A stretch of DNA of 64,000 nt, from NCBI RefSeq assembly GCF_020687785.1, contig NZ_JAJEWI010000008.1, forward strand, positions 496,001 through 560,000. Reading direction: 5' to 3'. Below, in pieces: positions 33,964-42,888 of the stretch. The position numbers and the translations under genes are program-made. Within the stretch, counting starts at the first letter, position 1, and every line of letters begins with the position of its first letter. The stretch comes from Sphingopyxis yananensis. Lineage in GTDB: Bacteria; Pseudomonadota; Alphaproteobacteria; Sphingomonadales; Sphingomonadaceae. The notes below the pieces were generated by a model. That model worked only from the letters and a program-made list of their open reading frames with translations, did not search any database and was not told the DNA's origin.

Positions 33964-35565
33964 TTAAGCGGTTTGCGCCACGCGCGGAGCCGATTGGCGA
34001 ACTCCTTCGTCAACATGTTCTTCGAACTGCGCGAAATTATCCACAAATTGCTGAGCCAGCGTTTGCGCGGTGCGGTCATAGGCCGCGCCATCAGCCCATG
34101 CAGCGCGTGGATCGAGGATCTTGCTGTCCACACCGGCAACGGCCGTGGGATATTCAAAGCCAAAGTTCGGGTCGGTCTTGAATTCCGCATTGTTCAGGCT
34201 GCCGTCGAGTGCGGCATTGAGCAAAGCGCGGGTTGCCTTGATGGGCATACGACTGATGCCGTCCATCGTCGCCATGCCGCCGGTCCAACCAGTGTTGACC
34301 AACCAGCATTGCACGCCGCCCTTGGCGATGCGTTCCTTCAGCAAATTGCCGTAAACCGATGGGTGGCGCGGCATGAACGGCGCACCAAAGCAGGTCGAGA
34401 AGGTCGCTTCGGGTTCGGTCACGCCAATTTCCGTACCCGCCACACGCGCGGTATAGCCCGACAAGAAGTGATACATCGCCTGATCTGGCGTCAGCTTGGC
34501 GATCGGAGGCAAAACGCCATAAGCGTCAGCGGTCAGGAAAATGATCGTCTGGGGCACAGGGCCCAGATTCTGTTCCGACGTGTTCGGAATGAAGTCGATG
34601 GGATAAGAACCACGGCTGTTTTCAGCCAGACTATTATCGTCAAAGTCCAATTCGCGGGTCGCAGGGTCGATCACCACATTTTCCAGCACCGTGCCGAAAC
34701 GCTTGGTGGTGGCGAAAATTTCAGGCTCTGCTTCTGGCGACAGACGGATCATCTTCGCATAGCAGCCGCCTTCGAAGTTGAACACGGCGGTATCCGACCA
34801 GCCATGTTCATCATCACCGATCAACGTGCGCGACGCATCAGCCGACAATGTGGTCTTGCCCGTGCCGGACAGGCCAAAGAAGACAGCCGTGTCGCCCTTG
34901 GGACCAATATTGGCCGAGCAGTGCATGGGCATCACGCCCTTGACGGGCAGCAGATAGTTCAAGATGCCAAACACCGACTTCTTCATTTCGCCAGCATAAG
35001 CCGTGCCGCCAATCAGAACCAGTTTTTCGCTGAAGTTCACAGCCACAACGGTTTCGCTGCGCGTACCATGCTTGGCAGGATCGGCGCGGAAGCTTGGCAG
35101 ATCGATGATGGTATATTCCGCCGCAAAGGCTGCCAGTTCTTCCGCCGTTGGGCGGCACAGCAGCGTGCGGATGAATTGGCTGTGCCATGCAAATTCGGTG
35201 ACAACCTGCACCGACACGCGATGCTCAGGCTGCGAACCGCCGAACAATTGCTGGCGATACAGACGTTCACGGCCCTGAAGATGGGCATAGAAATCCGCCT
35301 TCAGCGCAGCGAAATGCTCTGGCGTCATGGGAACATTGGTCTTGCCCCACCAAATGGTGTCACGGGTTTCATCGTCCTGAACGATGAACTTGTCTTTGGC
35401 GCTGCGGCCCGTATGCTTGCCGGTCGAAACCACCAGTGGGCCGTCCTTGGCCAACAGGCCTTCACCGTTGCGAATAGCGTCTTCGACCAATTGCGATGTG
35501 CCCAGATTTTCTGCGACAGTGGCGGATGTTTCCACTGTATCCGAGCCGATGATAATCTGTGTCAT
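33964..35565 (-). CDS. pckA: Phosphoenolpyruvate carboxykinase (ATP)
   Basis: PckA converts oxaloacetate and ATP to phosphoenolpyruvate, the entry to gluconeogenesis. The 533-residue protein has the P-loop kinase-1a motif [13 protein letters not shown], the metal-binding HCSANIG and DDEHGWSD, and the substrate-binding [14 protein letters not shown] near the N-terminus. The ATG at 35565 (MTQIIIGSD) has GGGAAAG upstream. It is divergent from chvI, the usual order in alphaproteobacteria, where ChvI-type regulators can control pckA. Confidence 0.97.
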   Translation of the reverse strand: MTQIIIGSDTVETSATVAENLGTSQLVEDAIRNGEGLLAKDGPLVVSTGKHTGRSAKDKFIVQDDETRDTIWWGKTNVPMTPEHFAALKADFYAHLQGRERLYRQQLFGGSQPEHRVSVQVVTEFAWHSQFIRTLLCRPTAEELAAFAAEYTIIDLPSFRADPAKHGTRSETVVAVNFSEKLVLIGGTAYAGEMKKSVFGILNYLLPVKGVMPMHCSANIGPKGDTAVFFGLSGTGKTTLSADASRTLIGDDEHGWSDTAVFNFEGGCYAKMIRLSPEAEPEIFATTKRFGTVLENVVIDPATRELDFDDNSLAENSRGSYPIDFIPNTSEQNLGPVPQTIIFLTADAYGVLPPIAKLTPDQAMYHFLSGYTARVAGTEIGVTEPEATFSTCFGAPFMPRHPSVYGNLLKERIAKGGVQCWLVNTGWTGGMATMDGISRMPIKATRALLNAALDGSLNNAEFKTDPNFGFEYPTAVAGVDSKILDPRAAWADGAAYDRTAQTLAQQFVDNFAQFEEHVDEGVRQSAPRVAQTA

Positions 35566-35923
35566 GCGTTTGACTTTCCCTATCCCGTGCGGCCACCGCA
35601 TACCTATGCAATAGATTATGTCGTAATCCAATCCGCATATGGGCGCGAAAAAGATGGGTGGCGGCGATTCCGAAATCTTGGCCGCGTTAGCGGCGGCGGG
35701 CAGATAGGTCAAAAGCTATTCCACCATTTTGTCATCAAATTGACGCTTAGCCTTCAATAAAGCGACGCCATCAGCAAACAACGCCGCTGCGCCTACGCAG
35801 TTGCCGCCATGCTTTTGTCAGGTTAAACACGTCAATATTGCAACTCTTGCGCTCGATATAGTTAGGTAGCTAAGGATTTTTGTGCCAATTGGCCTTTCAT
35901 CCATGCGTCAAATCAGGATTTCT
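35566..35923. promoter_or_regulatory. Divergent pckA / chvI regulatory region
   Basis: These 358 bases separate pckA and chvI and must hold both promoters. The octamer TTTTGTCA occurs twice, at 35727-35734 and 35813-35820, each followed within about 12-18 bases by another GTCA or TGAC element. This is a candidate repeated operator, for example for ChvI, but I cannot match it to a known consensus. The chvI Shine-Dalgarno AGGA is at 35915-35918. Confidence 0.45.
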
Positions 35924-36652
35924 ATGGCATCGACAATCGACCGACAGGCCAGCATCGCATTGGTGGATGACGACCGGAATATCCTTCAATCCCTTTCCAT
36001 CGCCCTGCAAGCCGAAGGATTTGCGACGCGTGTCTATTCCGACGGGGAAGCCGCGCTGAAACCCTTAATCGACAATCCGCCGGATTTGGCGATTTTCGAC
36101 GTCAAAATGCCGCGCATGGATGGACTGGAATTGCTGCGCCGCCTGCGCGAAAAAAGCCAATTGCCGGTCATTTTCCTGACCAGCAAAGATGATGAGATTG
36201 ACGAGGCGCTGGGGCTGGCGATGGGCGCGGATGATTATATCGCCAAACCCTTTTCCCAGCGATTGGTCATCGCCCGCATCCGTGCCATTTTACGGCGTGT
36301 CGACCTGAACCGCACCGAACAAAATCCGGACGATGAACCTGTCGCGGACCCCATCACGCGCGGCCGCCTGACGATGGACCCCGCGCGGCACAAGGTGACA
36401 TGGGACGGCAAAGACGTGACCTTGACCGTCACCGAATTTTTGATTTTGGAATCCTTGGCCGCTCGCCCCGGTGTGGTGCGCAGCCGCAATCAATTGATGG
36501 ACGCCGCCTATCAAGACGATGTCTATATCGATGATCGCACCATCGACAGTCACATCAAAAGATTGCGCCGCAAATTCCGCGAGGTCGACCCCGAATTTGA
36601 CGGCATAGCTACTCTTTATGGCGCAGGATATCGTTTCTCCGATGAAAACTAA
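35924..36652 (+). CDS. chvI: ChvI-type response regulator
   Basis: The 242-residue OmpR/PhoB-class regulator has a receiver domain with acidic pocket VDDD (residues 14-17), phospho-acceptor Asp59 ([10 protein letters not shown]) and LTSKDD. A winged-helix DNA-binding domain follows ([36 protein letters not shown]). The start at 35924 ([10 protein letters not shown]) has AGGA five bases upstream. It overlaps chvG. ChvI/ChvG (ExoS/ChvI) systems respond to envelope and acid stress in alphaproteobacteria; assignment rests on gene order and sequence style. Confidence 0.92.
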   Translation: MASTIDRQASIALVDDDRNILQSLSIALQAEGFATRVYSDGEAALKPLIDNPPDLAIFDVKMPRMDGLELLRRLREKSQLPVIFLTSKDDEIDEALGLAMGADDYIAKPFSQRLVIARIRAILRRVDLNRTEQNPDDEPVADPITRGRLTMDPARHKVTWDGKDVTLTVTEFLILESLAARPGVVRSRNQLMDAAYQDDVYIDDRTIDSHIKRLRRKFREVDPEFDGIATLYGAGYRFSDEN

Positions 36653-38234
36653 GATTCGCTCCATCGAGCCACTGAACATCCGGCCCAATTGGTCGCTGCG
36701 CTGGTCGCTGACATCGCGCATTTTGGCGGTCAATATTTTGGCTTTGGCGCTGTTGCTGGGCGGATTTTATTATCTGGACGGCTACCGCGCCCGCATGGTG
36801 GACAGCAGCATCATCACCATGGAAAGCCAGTTGCATTTGCTGGAAAAGGCGCTGGAATCCGCGCGGCCCGAAGAAGTAGACAAGCTGGTCAGCGAATTTA
36901 CGCAGGAAACCCGATCTCGGCTCCGCCTTTATGACACCAATGGCGACCTTAGCTATGACAGTTTTCGCCATGCCCCGCCGACCTACACGCTGCGCGACCC
37001 CGATTTGCAGGCTTGGCAGCGGGATGCCGCGCGGGCGATGGATCGCGGCATAGACTGGATTGTTGGCGCAAAAATCTATCCTGATTTTTCAGAACCAGCC
37101 ACCGACAAAGCGCAAAGCTGGCCAGAAGTGATGGAGGTGTTGCACGGCGCGAAATATGCCACCCGTGTCCGCTATGCCCCAGAACGCACCCCGATCATCA
37201 GCACCGTTCGCATGTTAAATGCCGAGGTTCCGCAGGTTATGTTGATGACCATCAACGACCGCGAAATCACCCGCACGGTGCGCGCAGAACGATTCCGCGC
37301 GGGCTTGGTGCTGGCGTTGGTGCTGATCAGCTCCATTGGCCTGTCGCTGTTTTTGGCACGCCGCATTGTGCATCCACTGCGCCAATTGGCCCGCGCCGCC
37401 GTGGCAGTGCGGTTGGGCCGTGAACGCGGCGTAGAGGTTCCGCGCCTGCCCGACCGCAAGGACGAAATTGGCACCTTGGCCCGCGCCATTTCCGACATGA
37501 CGCACACGCTGCGCGAACGCATTGACGCTGGCGAACATTTTGCCGCCGATGTGACACATGAATTGAAAAACCCCATCGCGTCCTTGCGGTCGGCCATCGA
37601 AGGCCTAGGCAATGTCAAAACCGACGAACATCGCGCCCAATTGCTGTCCATCGCCGAAGAAGATGTGCTGCGCCTCGATCGCTTGGTAACGGATATCAGT
37701 GACGCCAGCCGCATTGACGCCCAATTGTCGCGCACGCATTTTGAACCCATTGATCTGGGCTTGATGATCGAACAAATGCTCGCCAGCCGCAGCTTGCGCA
37801 AGGACGACAGCGTCCCCCATCCGCGCATTGCCTTTGCCCGCCCGCGCAAGGAAACCACCATTGTTATGGGCGATGGTCATCGTCTGGAACGGGCCTTGGA
37901 CAATATCATCGACAATGCGGTCAGCTTTTCCCCCAATGATGGCTTGGTTTGCATTGCCGCCACCTTGGTGGGGCGCGAAGTGCAAATTCGGGTCGAAGAT
38001 GACGGGCCCGGCATTGACCCCGCGCAGCGCGAAGAAGTCTTCCGCCGTTTCCACAGCGTGCGCGGCGATGATGCTGATTTTGGCCGGCACAGCGGCCTTG
38101 GCCTGGCGATTGCGCGGACCATCATCGAAGGCCATGGCGGCACCATCAGCGTGCAAGACCGCGAAGATGGCGCACGCGGGGCCTGCCTATTGATCGGCTT
38201 GCCCGCCCGCGCCCCTGCTGTTACCAGCGCATGA
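36642..38234 (+). CDS. chvG: ChvG-type sensor histidine kinase
   Basis: The protein, 530 residues from the ATG at 36642, has two membrane helices (about 26-46 and 215-236) enclosing a periplasmic domain of about 170 residues. A HAMP domain and the dimerisation domain follow, with His306 in [13 protein letters not shown]. The HATPase domain has [18 protein letters not shown], and [14 protein letters not shown] boxes. It overlaps chvI by 11 bases (an ATG at 36618 is an alternative). hprK follows after three bases. Confidence 0.92.
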   Translation: MKTKIRSIEPLNIRPNWSLRWSLTSRILAVNILALALLLGGFYYLDGYRARMVDSSIITMESQLHLLEKALESARPEEVDKLVSEFTQETRSRLRLYDTNGDLSYDSFRHAPPTYTLRDPDLQAWQRDAARAMDRGIDWIVGAKIYPDFSEPATDKAQSWPEVMEVLHGAKYATRVRYAPERTPIISTVRMLNAEVPQVMLMTINDREITRTVRAERFRAGLVLALVLISSIGLSLFLARRIVHPLRQLARAAVAVRLGRERGVEVPRLPDRKDEIGTLARAISDMTHTLRERIDAGEHFAADVTHELKNPIASLRSAIEGLGNVKTDEHRAQLLSIAEEDVLRLDRLVTDISDASRIDAQLSRTHFEPIDLGLMIEQMLASRSLRKDDSVPHPRIAFARPRKETTIVMGDGHRLERALDNIIDNAVSFSPNDGLVCIAATLVGREVQIRVEDDGPGIDPAQREEVFRRFHSVRGDDADFGRHSGLGLAIARTIIEGHGGTISVQDREDGARGACLLIGLPARAPAVTSA

Positions 38235-38237
38235 CAC

Positions 38238-38723
38238 GTGCCCGATAATCCCGACACCAATATTTTCCACACGCCGCCGCTGGCCAATATTCACGCGAGC
38301 TGCGTGGCCATGCCCGCGCCGAGCGGCGCATGGCTGGGTATATTGCTGCTGGGGCCATCGGGCGTAGGAAAATCAGATCTTGCCTTGCGGCTGATCGATC
38401 GGGGAGCGATGCTGGTGGCGGACGACCGCTGTGATATTTGGCATGATGGGGACAATTTATGGGCCAGCGCGCCCAAAATATTGGCCGGAATGCTGGAAGT
38501 GCGCGGGCTGGGCGTTCTGCCCCACGCCTTTTTGCCGTCGGTCTCGCTTTCCCTCGCGGTTTCGTTACAATCGGGTTATGATCGATTTCCTATGGACCGT
38601 ATGCACAGCCTTGTTGCGGGTCATCCCCTGCCGTCCATGACCCTTGATCCTTTTGAAATATCGGCACCGATCAAGGTCGCCTTGGCGTTGCAACATCACG
38701 CCAGCTTGGGGGCTCAGCCATGA
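38238..38723 (+). CDS. hprK: HPr kinase/phosphorylase, short alphaproteobacterial type
   Basis: HprK phosphorylates HPr on a serine in response to metabolite levels. This 161-residue form consists only of the catalytic domain and lacks the N-terminal domain of the about 310-residue Firmicutes enzyme. Walker A GPSGVGKS is at 39-46, and the signature MLEVRGLGVLPH lies at about 84-95. The GTG start lies three bases after the chvG stop, and the end overlaps rapZ by four bases (ATGA). Confidence 0.92.
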   Translation: MPDNPDTNIFHTPPLANIHASCVAMPAPSGAWLGILLLGPSGVGKSDLALRLIDRGAMLVADDRCDIWHDGDNLWASAPKILAGMLEVRGLGVLPHAFLPSVSLSLAVSLQSGYDRFPMDRMHSLVAGHPLPSMTLDPFEISAPIKVALALQHHASLGAQP

Positions 38724-39688
38724 TACAGCAATGCCCCAATTCGCGTTTCCTGTTGGTCAGCGGCTTGTCGGGTGCAGGCAAATCCACCGCGCTCAAGGCA
38801 TTGGAAGATTTGGGCTGGGAAGTGGTCGACAACCTGCCCCTGCCGCTGCTGCGCGCCCTGATCGATTCCCCTGTCAAAGCCAGCGATGCCGACCGCCCCA
38901 TTGCTGTCGGCATCGACAGCCGCAGCCGTGGTTTCGACCCGCAATTGCTGGTCAAACAAATCCAAGAATTAAACGCCGCTGGCCGCCGCAATGTCGAAAC
39001 CTTATTTGTTGATTGCGCGGGCGCCGAATTGGAACGGCGTTTTTCGGAAACCCGCCGCCGCCATCCCTTGGCGGATGATCGCCCCGCCGCTGATGGAATC
39101 GCCCGCGAATGGGACTTGATGGAACCGCTGCGCCGCTGGGCCGAACATAAAATCGACACCACCAATTTCAGCAGCAACGACCTGCAACAGGAAATCCGCC
39201 ATCGTTTTGCCGACAGCGCGCAGCACGAACCTGTGCTGAATGTCATGAGCTTTGGCTTTGCGCGCGGCCTGCCCCGCAATGCCGATTTGGTATTTGATAT
39301 GCGCTATTTGCAAAACCCGCATTGGGTTCCGGCGCTTCGTCCAGGCAGCGGGCTGGACCCCTCGGTCGCGGCCTATGTAGCGGCAGACCCCGCCTATGAC
39401 AGCACCGTGTCCCAAATCGAGCATTTGCTGCTGGAATTGCTCCCCCGCTATCAGGCCGAAGGCAAAAGCTATGTCACCATTGCTGTTGGTTGCACCGGCG
39501 GGCGGCACCGTTCGGTCCATGTGGCCGACCGCCTCACAAAAACTCTACGCGCAGCGGGCCATGACCCATTGTTAACACACCGCGATCTTGACTCCTCCCC
39601 GCAAGATGCGCTTGAGGGCAAACCCCCTTCCGCATCCCCTGTTATGAACAAGAAAGACATAAGGTCTGCACAGCATGCCCAACGATAA
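38720..39688 (+). CDS. rapZ: RapZ-family nucleotide-binding protein
   Basis: RapZ (YvcJ/YhbJ) is a P-loop protein; in E. coli it is an adaptor controlling the glmS-regulating sRNA GlmZ. The 322-residue protein has Walker A GLSGAGKST at 15-23, SFGFARGLPRNADLVFDMR near the middle and GCTGGRHRSVHVAD near residue 262. It is about 30 residues longer than usual, with a polar C-terminal tail. The tail's reading frame overlaps the next gene by 14 bases. It is embedded between hprK and the PTS genes, the common alphaproteobacterial location. Confidence 0.94.
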   Translation: MIQQCPNSRFLLVSGLSGAGKSTALKALEDLGWEVVDNLPLPLLRALIDSPVKASDADRPIAVGIDSRSRGFDPQLLVKQIQELNAAGRRNVETLFVDCAGAELERRFSETRRRHPLADDRPAADGIAREWDLMEPLRRWAEHKIDTTNFSSNDLQQEIRHRFADSAQHEPVLNVMSFGFARGLPRNADLVFDMRYLQNPHWVPALRPGSGLDPSVAAYVAADPAYDSTVSQIEHLLLELLPRYQAEGKSYVTIAVGCTGGRHRSVHVADRLTKTLRAAGHDPLLTHRDLDSSPQDALEGKPPSASPVMNKKDIRSAQHAQR

Positions 39689-40100
39689 GAGCCTGCCCCT
39701 TCTTGGTTTGGTCCTCGTGACCCATGGTCAATTGGCCGCTGAAATGGTGACAGCGATGGAGCATGTGGTGGGGCCACAACGATCCATCGCGACCGTCTGC
39801 ATCGGCCCCAACGACAATATGGAAACGCGCCGCAATGAAATTGCGCAGGCCATTCGCAATGTCGATGGCGGGCGCGGTGTCATCATGCTGACGGACTTAT
39901 TTGGCGGCACCCCGTCCAATTTGGCGATCAGCCTGTTGGATGCCGGCAAAACCGAAGTCATCGCGGGCGTGAATCTACCCATGTTGATTCGCTTGGAATC
40001 CGCCCGCAAGACATTGGACCTTCATGCCGCCGCTTTGGCGGCCAAAGAAGCGGGCCAAAAATATATATCTGTCGCGTCTGAAATGTTGGGAATGGGTTGA
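39675..40100 (+). CDS. PTS EIIA component, mannose family (EIIA-Man)
   Basis: The 141-residue protein is a soluble IIA-Man domain with the phospho-accepting His17 in LVTHGQLAAEMV. The pattern DLFGGTPSNLAISL follows at about 75-90. No IIB/IIC/IID permease genes are adjacent, so it is a regulatory PTS protein rather than a sugar transporter part (the PtsM/ManX of alphaproteobacterial PTS-Ntr). It overlaps rapZ by 14 bases and HPr by one. Confidence 0.94.
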   Translation: MPNDKSLPLLGLVLVTHGQLAAEMVTAMEHVVGPQRSIATVCIGPNDNMETRRNEIAQAIRNVDGGRGVIMLTDLFGGTPSNLAISLLDAGKTEVIAGVNLPMLIRLESARKTLDLHAAALAAKEAGQKYISVASEMLGMG

Positions 40101-40378
40101 TGAACATATGCAGTGAAACCGTTGAAATCACCAATCAGCGCGGTCTGCACGCGCGCGCCAGTGCAAAATTCGTTACCTTTGTCAGCCGCCTGCCCGACGG
40201 TGTCGCCGTCGAAGTGGAAAAAGGCGGCACCAGCGTTTCCGGTACGTCCATCATGGGCCTGATGATGCTCGGCGCTGCCAAAGGCGACAGTATCACCATC
40301 CACACCAAGGGCGACGGCGCCGAAGAAGCCATGCTGAAATTGGTCGGCTTGGTAAAGGACAGCTTCGGCGAAGACTGA
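40100..40378 (+). CDS. ptsH: Phosphocarrier protein HPr
   Basis: The 92-residue HPr has the EI-phosphorylated His17 (RGLHARAS) and the regulatory serine target of HprK, Ser50, in GTSIMGLMMLGA. The presence of both sites fits the hprK gene three positions upstream. The ATG at 40100 shares one base with the EIIA stop (TGATG), so translation is coupled. Enzyme I (PtsP-like) is not in this window. Confidence 0.96.
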   Translation: MNICSETVEITNQRGLHARASAKFVTFVSRLPDGVAVEVEKGGTSVSGTSIMGLMMLGAAKGDSITIHTKGDGAEEAMLKLVGLVKDSFGED

Positions 40379-40385
40379 GTATCTG

Positions 40386-41252
40386 ATGAATTTTTCTTCC
40401 GACAAACATGCTGACACACACGCAGACAAACACAGGGGCCAGCGGTCGCTGATCGAAAGCCTGTCCAACCCATTGGTTAAGCGCATGCGCTTGCTGCGGG
40501 AAAAGCGACATCGCAAGGCCGAAGGCTTGTTCTTGGCCGAAGGGTTGCGCATCGCGACCGAAGCCCGCGAAGCTGGCATTTTGCCGCACTGGCTGTTCTT
40601 GTCCGAGGACAGCATGGGCCACCCCTTGGTTCAAGCCATGGTGGACGCTGTCCTACGCAATGGCGGCGAGGTCATCGACACCACGCCTGCCGTCTTGTCG
40701 AAATTGTCGGGCAAGGACAATCCGCAAACCATCGTCGGCATTTATCCCGAACCGCGCCCCAAATTGTCGGATATTGACCGCACATCGGCCCCCATTTGGC
40801 TGGTCGCAGAACGTCTGCGCGACCCCGGAAATTTGGGCACCATCTTGCGCACCGGCGACGCGGTGGGCGCAGGCGGCTTGATTTTGCTGGACGAATCCAC
40901 CGACCCATATGCCGTCGAAACCGTCCGGGCCAGCATGGGCGCCATTTTCACCCAGCAATTGGTACAGGCCCGCTGGGACGAGTTTTTACCATGGCTGCGC
41001 CAAGGCGAAGGCCAGTTAGTGGCGACATGGCTGGGCGATGATACTGTCGATTATCAGGCCGTTTCCTATCAAGCGCCGACCTTCATCCTGATCGGCAATG
41101 AATCGCAGGGAATGCCCGCAGACTATGCCGCCGCCGCCGATGTGCGCGTGAAAATGCCGATGATGGGCAAGGCTGACAGCTTAAACGCCGCCGTCGCTGC
41201 CGCCGTCATGGCCTATGAAGTGCTAAACCAAAATCGCCGCACGGAGGCGTAA
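40386..41252 (+). CDS. TrmH (SpoU) family RNA 2'-O-methyltransferase
   Basis: The 288-residue protein is a SPOUT RNA methyltransferase. The N-terminal substrate-binding domain (LIESLSNPLVKRMRLLREKR) is followed by the catalytic core with motif 1 RDPGNLGTILRTGDAVGAGG, motif 2 LIGNESQGMP, and motif 3 KMPMMGKADSLNAAVAAAV. The first 20 residues are polar and extra, so a later start is possible. It starts seven bases after HPr and may be transcribed with the PTS genes. Confidence 0.92.
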   Translation: MNFSSDKHADTHADKHRGQRSLIESLSNPLVKRMRLLREKRHRKAEGLFLAEGLRIATEAREAGILPHWLFLSEDSMGHPLVQAMVDAVLRNGGEVIDTTPAVLSKLSGKDNPQTIVGIYPEPRPKLSDIDRTSAPIWLVAERLRDPGNLGTILRTGDAVGAGGLILLDESTDPYAVETVRASMGAIFTQQLVQARWDEFLPWLRQGEGQLVATWLGDDTVDYQAVSYQAPTFILIGNESQGMPADYAAAADVRVKMPMMGKADSLNAAVAAAVMAYEVLNQNRRTEA

Positions 41253-41464
41253 ATTCTTCACGCCTTGCGGTGTCTTCACGCATCGCTGTGAACACCACAA
41301 TCTTGGTCTGACCGCTGGCCCTTTGGTTCATTTGGTCAGGCCAAAACCCATACCAATATGGACCATGTCCGTTCATCCCCCTGCCATCACCGACCCTTCA
41401 TAAGGGGGATTGAACCGCTATAGTCTGGCGGCAAACGCATTTCCTGTGACGGACGGAGGGTGAT

Positions 41465-42199
41465 ATGTCCAAACTCTATGCGGCAACAACAGCCGCAGCA
41501 CTTTCGTTGATATTGTCAGGCTGCGCGTCCACCGATAGCGCGCTCAGGGGCCCCAGCACGCCAAACACGCCGGCGGCCCCCAGCACCGACTATCAAGCAT
41601 CCGGCAATGAACCCGGCTGGCGGCTGGCGATCAGCGACAATCAGATTCACTATATTGGCGATTATGGCGAAACGGACATTCGCCAAGCCATTGACAACAA
41701 ACGCGAACAAGCGGGCCGCACATCCTATGACACAGCGCGTCTATCCATTGTTATCGACCATAAAATTTGCAGCGATTCGATGGTCGAGCGCCAATATCAG
41801 GACAGCGTGAGCGTGACGGCAGACGGAAAAACCGTGACGGGCTGCGGCGGCGCGGTGATAGCTCCGACAAGCTTGAACGGCACGTCGTGGCAGATTGAAC
41901 ATATATCGGGGGCCGCCGTCCTGCCCGATATCCCGACCCATATCGCCTTTGCCGACGGACGCATCAGCGGAACGGCAGGCTGCAACCGCCTGATGGGCAG
42001 CTTCACCCAGTCCGCCGACAATTTGGCCTTTGGCAGCGTGGCCTCCACCCGTATGGCCTGTCCGCCAGCGCAAATGGAACAGGAACACAGCTTGATCGCC
42101 GCCTTGGAACAGGTCCGCCGATGGGACTTTTCCACCGATGGGCGGTTGCTGCTGCGCGGTGATGCGGGCGAATTGGTACGGCTGCGCCAAACCTTCTGA
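41465..42199 (+). CDS. Lipoprotein with COG3650-like and META domains
   Basis: The 244-residue protein has a lipoprotein signal (lipobox LSGC, Cys19) and a Pro-rich spacer. A COG3650-like domain lies at about 45-130 (GNEPGWRLAISD, CSDSMVERQYQDSV). A C-terminal META/HslJ domain follows at about 135-240 (LNGTSWQIEHISG, AGCNRLMGSFTQ, CPPAQMEQE). GGAGGG lies upstream of the ATG. HslJ-type domains are linked to novobiocin tolerance and acid stress in E. coli. A second META lipoprotein follows, so the pair likely arose by duplication. Confidence 0.85.
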   Translation: MSKLYAATTAAALSLILSGCASTDSALRGPSTPNTPAAPSTDYQASGNEPGWRLAISDNQIHYIGDYGETDIRQAIDNKREQAGRTSYDTARLSIVIDHKICSDSMVERQYQDSVSVTADGKTVTGCGGAVIAPTSLNGTSWQIEHISGAAVLPDIPTHIAFADGRISGTAGCNRLMGSFTQSADNLAFGSVASTRMACPPAQMEQEHSLIAALEQVRRWDFSTDGRLLLRGDAGELVRLRQTF

Positions 42200-42300
42200 T
42201 CGGCTTCCAGTGCCGGAACACGCCATTCACCGCTGATTTCGGGCACGGAACCAACTTTGGCCGTGCCCGTTAAACGGCACAGTTGGGGGACATTTGGAGA

Positions 42301-42741
42301 ATGATTTTGAAAAAATATCTTCCTGTCATCGCTGGCGCGTCGGCCCTGTTGTTGGGCGCCTGTTCGGCCATGGACAATGGTGACGTCGAAACCACCCCAC
42401 CAGCGGCATATCAGGTCGAGGGCGGAACCTTTAAGATATTGTCGGTCAACGGCAAGCCAGCCATCCGGGGCGTGGACGCCGATATCCGCTTTGAAGGCGG
42501 CCGAATCAGCGGCACCGCCGGTTGTAACCGTTTGAACGGTGGCTTCAGCCAGTCGGGCAATGTGTTGACCATTTCCGGCGTAGCCGTGACCATGATGGCC
42601 TGCCCGCCAGCGCAAATGGCGCAAGAACGTGACAGCCTAGCCATACTGGAAAGCGGCGCGACGGTGATGCGTCACAGCGACGGCCGCGTGGAAATTCGCG
42701 GTCCCAAGGGCGGGGTTTTGGAACTGAGCCGGAAATTCTAA
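42301..42741 (+). CDS. META domain lipoprotein
   Basis: The 146-residue protein has a lipoprotein signal (LGAC, Cys21) and a single META domain: EGGTFKILSVNGKPAI, GTAGCNRLNGGFSQSG, CPPAQMAQERDSL. The shared GTAGCNRL and CPPAQM cores show it to be a paralogue of the upstream gene without the COG3650-like domain. The ATG at 42301 has GGAG upstream. Confidence 0.85.
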   Translation: MILKKYLPVIAGASALLLGACSAMDNGDVETTPPAAYQVEGGTFKILSVNGKPAIRGVDADIRFEGGRISGTAGCNRLNGGFSQSGNVLTISGVAVTMMACPPAQMAQERDSLAILESGATVMRHSDGRVEIRGPKGGVLELSRKF

Positions 42742-42775
42742 TCCATCCCATTCCGTTGATCAGCCAGATCGACAA

Positions 42776-42816
42776 GAAGGCGGGCCGTGTTATCACGCCC
42801 GCCTTCTTCTTTTTTC
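42776..42816 (+). terminator. Terminator after the META lipoprotein
   Basis: GAAGGCGGGC...GTG pairs with CACGCCCGCCTTC, followed by TTCTTTTTT. It ends the two-gene META transcript ahead of convergent rmuC. Confidence 0.8.
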
Positions 42817-42888
42817 GCTCTTATCGTCGTACCGTTTGAAACACAGCCCCGACTTACATTCGCCGTAAACAGGTGGGCCTTTGCCGCC

